Assembly: GCF_029873635.1 (NCBI RefSeq)
Contig: NC_080420.1
Span: 56,827,457-56,891,456, forward strand
DNA length: 64,000 nucleotides
DNA from: Malania oleifera
Lineage: Eukaryota; Streptophyta; Magnoliopsida; Santalales; Ximeniaceae
Direction: 5' to 3'
The notes beneath the pieces were generated by a model that saw nothing but the letters and a program-made list of their open reading frames with translations, was not told where the DNA came from and ran no database searches. Shown here in pieces: positions 58,644 through 64,000 of the stretch (the stretch's first letter is position 1; each line of letters starts with the position of its first letter). A program made the translations under genes and the position numbers.

Positions 58644-60454
58644 ATGCACCTCTCACCTTCTCTCTTTGATTTCGGCCCCATTTCACGCCGGATCGATGAT
58701 CTGAAGCCACCACAATGCTCCTGGCGAAATTCTCTGCAAGTTTGATATAACTGATCGTTGGTGGAGTTAGTTTGAAATTCATCTCAAACTCAGGGTAAGG
58801 TGTTTTATTCAGAGTCTGATCTCTTTACAATTATAGGAAATGTTGTATATAGGAAAATACTGATACTTTGTTTTGGTGGATGTCATTTTCAGGATGTTGA
58901 GTGGAGAACTCTGTGGGTATAGGGCTATGATTTAGTAAGGGCTTTTCAGATTTAAGGTAAGGGAAATATGCTATACTAGGAATTTTTATAATGTTATCAG
59001 AGATTTTACACATTTGTATATACCAGCTTATTACCCAGTTTTATAGAATATGAGTTTTAAATGCTTGTGTGGCCTGAGTAGATATTTATGTGATGAAAAA
59101 CTTATATAGTTTTTACAGTATATCATACTATACTGATTACACAGATATGAACAGTATATTACAGATATTTATCTAGAACAGTATATTACAGTTTTACTCA
59201 GATCAGTATGTTGTTGTTTTATACAAATTAGTATATCACAGATATTTATCCATAATAGTACATTATAGTTTTACTCAGATCATTATATTACAGTTTTATT
59301 CAGAACAGTATATACAGTATTTATAGTATGTCATTTTTCCTGTTACCATAACATACAGAGTATACAGACAGAGTATACAGATAGAGTATACATATAAATA
59401 TACAGAGATAGCATCGAGATGCGACAGATACAATATACAGAGATTACATTATTTACAATACAAAAGATAGCGTTATGGTAATTTTGGAAACATGATGAAA
59501 ATAGTAAAAGAGTATATATGTATATATATAGTATCAGATCCCTGAGGAAGATTACAGATAGATACAGTACAGATAAAGAATACAAAGCACGGTATCGTTG
59601 TTATATACAGATAGAGTGCAACCACATATCTCAGATAGTGTGTGGGTACCGTCTAACCTCGGAAAGGATGCAGCTTCCCAGTACGCTGGGTTGAGGGGGC
59701 CGGTTAGACGAGGTAGTAGCCAGCCCCACACCTAGGAGAGTATACAGTTTGGTCGGACTGAGGTAGTGTAGAGTTTATTGACTTATCTGGAGGGCCGACT
59801 AGATTAAGTCCCGTCTACGGGCCGCACCACCCTATCATGAGGGGTCAAATCATGACATGCAAAGTTCTAGGGATAAAACACAATTATGTATATGCATACA
59901 ATTTTCTAATATATGATGAGTACAATATGATATTAGCAGTATGAAAAGTAGAAAACACATATGATACAGTTATATTTTAAATTGTGAAAATGAAAGACAT
60001 GCTTTACCGATTTACTATTTTATTGCAGTTCAGTTGTTATTTTAATAGTATGCAACTCAGTCGCCACACACTAGTAATAGCATATTTCCACTTACTGAGC
60101 ATTGACTCACCCCACTACTTTATCATTTTTCAGGTGATCCAACTAGGCGAACAGATCAGGCTCGTGAATAAGGATTTATTTGATTACCCTGATTGTAGGG
60201 TAAGTTTTTGACAAAGTTTTGTATTTTTTGGGTAGATAGTACTGGAGGAAATTATTTTGTATGGCTATGGTCTGTAAATACTGGATTATGGTATTATATA
60301 GTATATATGGCCATATGATTTATGTTTCCACTGTGTAGGTATGTTTATTGTATACAGGAATACCCCAGTATCCTTTGGGGTCTAAGATTTCATAGTAGGG
60401 ATATCAGAGCAATTTATGTAAAAAAAAAAATGTCTTAATTTTGAGCTTGTTACA
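58268..60454 (+). repeat. G4 3' LTR
   Basis: 2187 bp. It has TCGTCGACGA at 58388-58397, TTGTCGACGA at 58505, TCGTTGACGA at 58526, TATA at about 58544-58551, (CT)n at 58591-58642, ACGGTATCGT at 59589-59598 and the hairpin box at 59804-59856. Confidence 0.93.
58591..58642 (+). repeat. (CT)n in G4 3' LTR
   Basis: 52-bp CT repeat with one TT interruption, in the same position as 51385-51436. Confidence 0.96.
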
Positions 60455-60722
60455 CCTTTGGTTTCTCTATTTGGATCAAAGGGATTCATTAGCTATGTAA
60501 TTGCCTTAGCTCTACGTTAGCTTGGGCATTTTCAATACATACGCTGGATTATGGGACTTTATTAATTCGATTGCCAATACTAGTAGAAAACAACTAGCCT
60601 TTTCATTAAGCAAGCAAAGAGGGCTTGGCTAAGTCCTAGAATTTTGAAGAAGGAAGGAACAATCATCTGCACCTCCTTGGGTTACTCTACAAAGTAGAAG
60701 TTTAGAGTTAAGGGTTATAAGG
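60455..60722 (+). pseudogene. DUF7745-like protein, continuation after G4
   Basis: Taking one copy of the CCTT(T/G) duplicate, the frame resumes with 'VSLFGSKGFISYVIALALR', then 'LGHFQYIR', and further decayed text with 'RAWLSPRI'. The family has a PLIGTxGxINYNPxLALRQLGY motif here. Stops near 60515 and 60555 mark decay. G5 ends the stretch at 60723. Confidence 0.65.
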
Positions 60723-62412
60723 TGTAGAGACTCGGAAAAATAATAGCAATTATATAATAATAAGGAAAAGGGAGTTAAATGGGAGAAAATAAATTCAAAA
60801 GAAGGGAAAAATCAAGGTTCATCGATGAACCCCTAGGTTTCGTCGATGAACTTACTTGTATGGTTTGTGGACAAGAACCTGAGTTTCGTCGACCAAGAGA
60901 TACCGAGAAGGGAATTTCAGACCTTAATGGTTCATCGACGATCTCACTACCTTCGTCGATGAAATTTATTTTTGGGTTCGTTGACGAGGCCATGTGTCTT
61001 GTCGATGATGCCATATGGCCAGCCATTTATATATACGTGAAAATCAGTTTTTGGCAAGAGAAAAATAGTCCCTCTTTCATTCTCTCTCTAAAATTCGGCC
61101 TAGACACCTTCTCTCTACGATTCTCGCTTCATTAGAGCCCGATTTGACGATCGGGAACTACCACGAGATTCGTGGGGAGATTCTCTACAAGATTGTCGGA
61201 GCAGATTGTTGGTTTGAAGTTCTAGGACACCATCCCAAAATCATGGTAAGTGGGTTATTTTATGGTTTTCATGATTATTAAGTATTTTTGGACCCAGGAT
61301 TTGTGTTAGACCAAAATATATTGAAATTTGAATTAGTTAAACTGGGGTTAATGTGAAATACAGGGTTTGGTTCAAACACTGCAGGCATGAGATAAGGATC
61401 CTAGTGGATACTTCCTCAAGAACTCAGGTAAAGATGATAATAGTTTATAATCTAGGAAATTATGAATATAAGGTTCGGAAAAGATGTGAATAAGATAATT
61501 ATTCTAGAAAATTCTTTTGATTGACTAGGAAAAATATATATGTATAATTTCAGGGTTTTGGAATCACGAACGTTGTAGGCGTGAATTAGTAAATAATAAA
61601 CGAATCTCAATTAGCCAGGTAAGGGAAATATGTTATGCCAGTTAAATTAGAGATTTTTACCAGTAAAATATAGTATATGATTATGGGTTTTCAGAGTAAG
61701 ATTTTGAATAATTTAGAGTAAGAAATTATACAGTTTTACAGATTATATTTAATGAGCTTTAATTATTATGCGGCATGAGAATATTGGTATAGTACAGAAT
61801 TCTACACAGCTTTTACAAAACTATGATTATATAGTTTTTACAGAATCATGATATAAAGATTATATAATTTTATTTACCGAACTACGGCTATACAATGTTG
61901 AACGGAATTATAGTTTACACTGTTATAGAGAACTATGATATACAGTTTTCATAGTACCATGATATACAGATAGAACCATAACATATAGATATTACAGCTT
62001 ACACAGATCAGTTATTATAGCGTTATGGTTAACACAGTTTTATAGAATCATGGTTATTACAGTTGAAACAGAATCATGGTAAAACAGTAAGAAATATTAA
62101 ATAGTATTATATAATATTAGACCCTGATGGATAAAATTAGATTACAGAGCACGGTACCATAATTATTACAATTCAGAGTGTAATCACATATCTCATATAG
62201 AGTGTGGAATTTATGAGTAGTCGATTGTGCCTTGGGAGAGACGAAGACTCCCTGGTAGTCTAGGTTGAGGCGCCTAATCTGACGACAAAGGTTTTTAGTT
62301 AACTTATCCTAGTAGGCCAGCTAATGTTAAGTCCAGCCCACGGGCCGCACAATTCTGTCAAGAAAGGTTAAATCATGACATACATTTATCCATCCAGGGA
62401 CGTTTTCACAGT

Positions 62413-62447
<35 letters not shown>

Positions 62448-63045
62448 ATAGATTTTTAAAAAACAGAAAGTATATATATAGTAACTAAAAGTATGATTAA
62501 GTTGAAAGTTAATAAACACTTGTACTTTAAGTGACATAAGTGTGAGTTATGATGTATCTTATCTTTATATGTTATCTCAATTACAGCCTGATTGATAAAT
62601 ATATTGCTCATGAAGACTCATTTGCCATACACTGGTAATAACATATTTCATCTCACTAAGAGTTGTCTCATCCCAATATTTATAAACATCTTCAGGTGAT
62701 CCAGTTAGATGAGCAAATCAAGCTCAGAGAGACCCTTGTACTTCACTGTCTATAGGGTAAGTGATTTTGGGAGATGTATTTTTAAGTAGTTCCTAGGGGA
62801 TCTGGTGGATGATTTTGGAGAGATGTGTATGTGTGTTTGGAAATTACTAAAACTCTGGTATTGTAATTATGGTGATGTAATTTATGTTTTCTGCTACATA
62901 GGTGTGTTATTTCTATGAACGAGAGTTCTCGATGTCTACTTTGGGACCGAGACATTCTAATAGATTTTACAAGGGGAATTAAAGTAATATAATTTTGCAG
63001 TCTATATATAGAAAAAAAAATCGTATGAATTTTTGGGTCATCACA
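60723..63045 (+). repeat. G5 5' LTR
   Basis: 2323 bp, TGTAGAGACTCGG to GGGTCATCACA. It has a palindrome array at 60818-61008, a TATA-like TTTATATATA at 61026-61035, ACGGTACCAT at 62151-62160, a hairpin-type box at 62328-62380, (TA)n at about 62416-62440 and an AAA-rich run before the end. Confidence 0.9.
60818..61035 (+). promoter_or_regulatory. G5 promoter: palindrome array and TATA box
   Basis: TTCATCGATGAA (60818-60829, perfect 12-bp palindrome except edge), TTCGTCGATGAA (60839-60850 and 60952-60963), TTCATCGACGA (60931), TCGTTGACGA (60978) and TTGTCGATGA (60999), followed within about 20 bp by TTTATATATA. Confidence 0.75.
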
Positions 63046-63048
63046 ATT

Positions 63049-63061
63049 TGGTATCAGAGCC
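63049..63061 (+). promoter_or_regulatory. G5 primer-binding site
   Basis: TGGTATCAGAGCC, perfect initiator-Met tRNA complement, three bases after the LTR end. Confidence 0.92.
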
Positions 63062-63427
63062 TACGTTCCTAGGTTCTATAGACTATAATGTACAGCGGAG
63101 AACAATACTAGAGTATAAGAATAGATTTGGGAAAGGATGTAAATTGGGGATAGATCAGAATTTCAGTGAGTTAATGTTGAGAAGTTAAGGTGAGAATTTA
63201 TGGTTTTGTCTTGCGGTTAGGAGACAGGAACTTCGGGGTGGTTTCTATGATCTTCCTAGGGTGACGATTCCAGAAAAACCATAGTAAACTATCGTGGATT
63301 TCTATTTCCAGATGGTAGGACTGAACCTTAAATTAGAAATAAGTGGTATGAGGATATCTTAGTTAGATTAATGTAAGAATAGTGTTATGAGGTATAGATT
63401 CTTATATTATTTTGGTGTTATTGCAGG

Positions 63428-64000
63428 ATGGATTTAGGAAATAGCAGTGCTTACGCTAGTGGTGATGATGGTGCTGGGCCTTCTAGCATGAGCGGCAGGA
63501 ATTCTAATGTCATTTTGCGCAGCATAGATCAGCAGGTTATGACTGAGATTACTTGGAGCTCTAGGGAGCGAGGAGGCCCATCTGCAGATCAGGGTTGTAT
63601 GATAGAGAAGTTCACCAAAATGAATCCTCAAGCATTCTCAGGGGGAGCCGACCTTGCAGTTGCTGAAAACCGGGTGCAAGAGATAGAAAAAATACTGATG
63701 ATGTTGCATTGTACGGATGATCAGAGGGTCTTGTATGCTACCTATAAATTGACGGGTGAGGCTGAGAGATGGCGGACAACCATGAAATTGCAAGAGGAAT
63801 AGAGACCCATACCGACGATCATAACTTGGAGCCGATTTAAAGAAATTTTCTTTGATTGTTATTTTCCTACCACCATCAGAGAGGCTAAGGTAGCAGAATT
63901 TCAAAATTTGACTTAGGGAAATCTCATGGTTCAGCAATATGCAGTGAAGTTCATTGAGCTGTCATGTTTTGCTCTTAACATTGTACTGGATGAGGCTAAA
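63428..64000 (+). pseudogene. G5 gag (partial, runs off the window)
   Basis: ATG at 63428 opens MDLGNSSAYASGDDGAGPSS. The 124-residue open part holds 'KMNPQAFSGGADLAVAENRV' and 'LTGEAERW'. A stop at 63800-63802 is followed in the same frame by 'FKEIFFDCYFPTTIREAK' and 'QQYAVKFIELSCFALNIVL'. So one or two nonsense changes interrupt an otherwise colinear capsid domain. It could be the youngest gypsy gag here. Confidence 0.85.

Larger units (their letters stand above)
51067..60454 (+). mobile_element. Ty3/gypsy element G4, structurally complete, mutated
   Basis: 9.4 kb with two LTRs (51067-53258 and 58268-60454). It is flanked by CCTTG (51062-51066) and CCTTT (60455-60459), a 5-bp duplication with one change. 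It has an iMet primer site, gag, protease, RT, RNase H, integrase with chromodomain-like C-terminal end, and a polypurine tract. This is the Tekay/Del-like chromovirus order. Stops and active-site losses in protease and RT make it non-autonomous. The LTRs differ mostly by C to T and G to A changes at CpG. Confidence 0.92.
60723..64000 (+). mobile_element. Ty3/gypsy element G5, left part
   Basis: 5' LTR, iMet primer site and gag are in the window; the rest runs off the right edge. It is close to G4 in gag but has a different LTR start (TGTAGAGACTCGG) and a different palindrome flank (TTCRTCGAYGAA). Confidence 0.9.

Noticed and set aside
58408-58782. 124-residue minus-strand frame
   Set aside because: Antisense to the G4 3' LTR promoter and (CT)n tract; RE-repeat composition.

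Overview
This window is repeat-dense nuclear DNA from a flowering plant, probably a woody eudicot. It is AT-rich and has one plant-type split gene end, L1-type LINE sequence, Ty1/copia elements (including a SIRE-like one), and many Ty3/gypsy elements with ~2.0-2.4 kb LTRs and initiator-Met-tRNA primer sites. I found no bacterial operons, rRNA, tRNA or CRISPR.

Left edge (1-7.7 kb): a decayed LINE 3' end (1-1130); the last two coding exons of a plant LpxC-like UDP-3-O-acyl-GlcNAc deacetylase (2243-2387 and 3588-3641, +), apparently joined by a GC-AG intron; then a decayed retroelement-associated reading frame (about 5120-7010).

Centre (7.7-47.3 kb): one old Ty1/copia element (+) whose 5' LTR starts near 7688 and whose 3' LTR end is at 47142-47300. 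It is split by a nest up to four levels deep. Gypsy G1 (8770-30459, -, duplication ATTAT) contains gypsy G2 (12615-25767, -, duplication GATGT), and the 3' LTR of G2 contains solo LTR S1 (13273-15259). A separate solo LTR S2 (32324-34259, +) splits the copia integrase. Further right lie a SIRE-like copia 3' end (35786-39884, -), an Athila-like pair of LTRs (39885-44267, +), a truncated solo LTR S3 (44268-46296, +) and a minus-strand LTR fragment (46297-47141).

Right (47.3-64 kb): a retroelement-associated frame resembling the DUF7745 family (50270-51066 and 60455-60722) is split by a structurally complete but mutated gypsy, G4 (51067-60454, +). A second gypsy, G5 (60723 to beyond 64000, +), enters the same frame.

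No retroelement frame looks functional: all carry stops or frameshifts and several have lost catalytic residues. The most notable signal is in the LTRs. Ten gypsy LTR copies of several subfamilies share a set of boxes: a U3 array of palindromes centred on CGTCGACG just upstream of the TATA box, a (CT)n leader, a family-specific minisatellite, an ACGGTACCGT palindrome, and a GCCTACGGGC/hairpin box. Other LTR families in the window carry different palindrome words in comparable positions. G2 is also a chimera with two tandem pol segments and two non-matching U3 starts.
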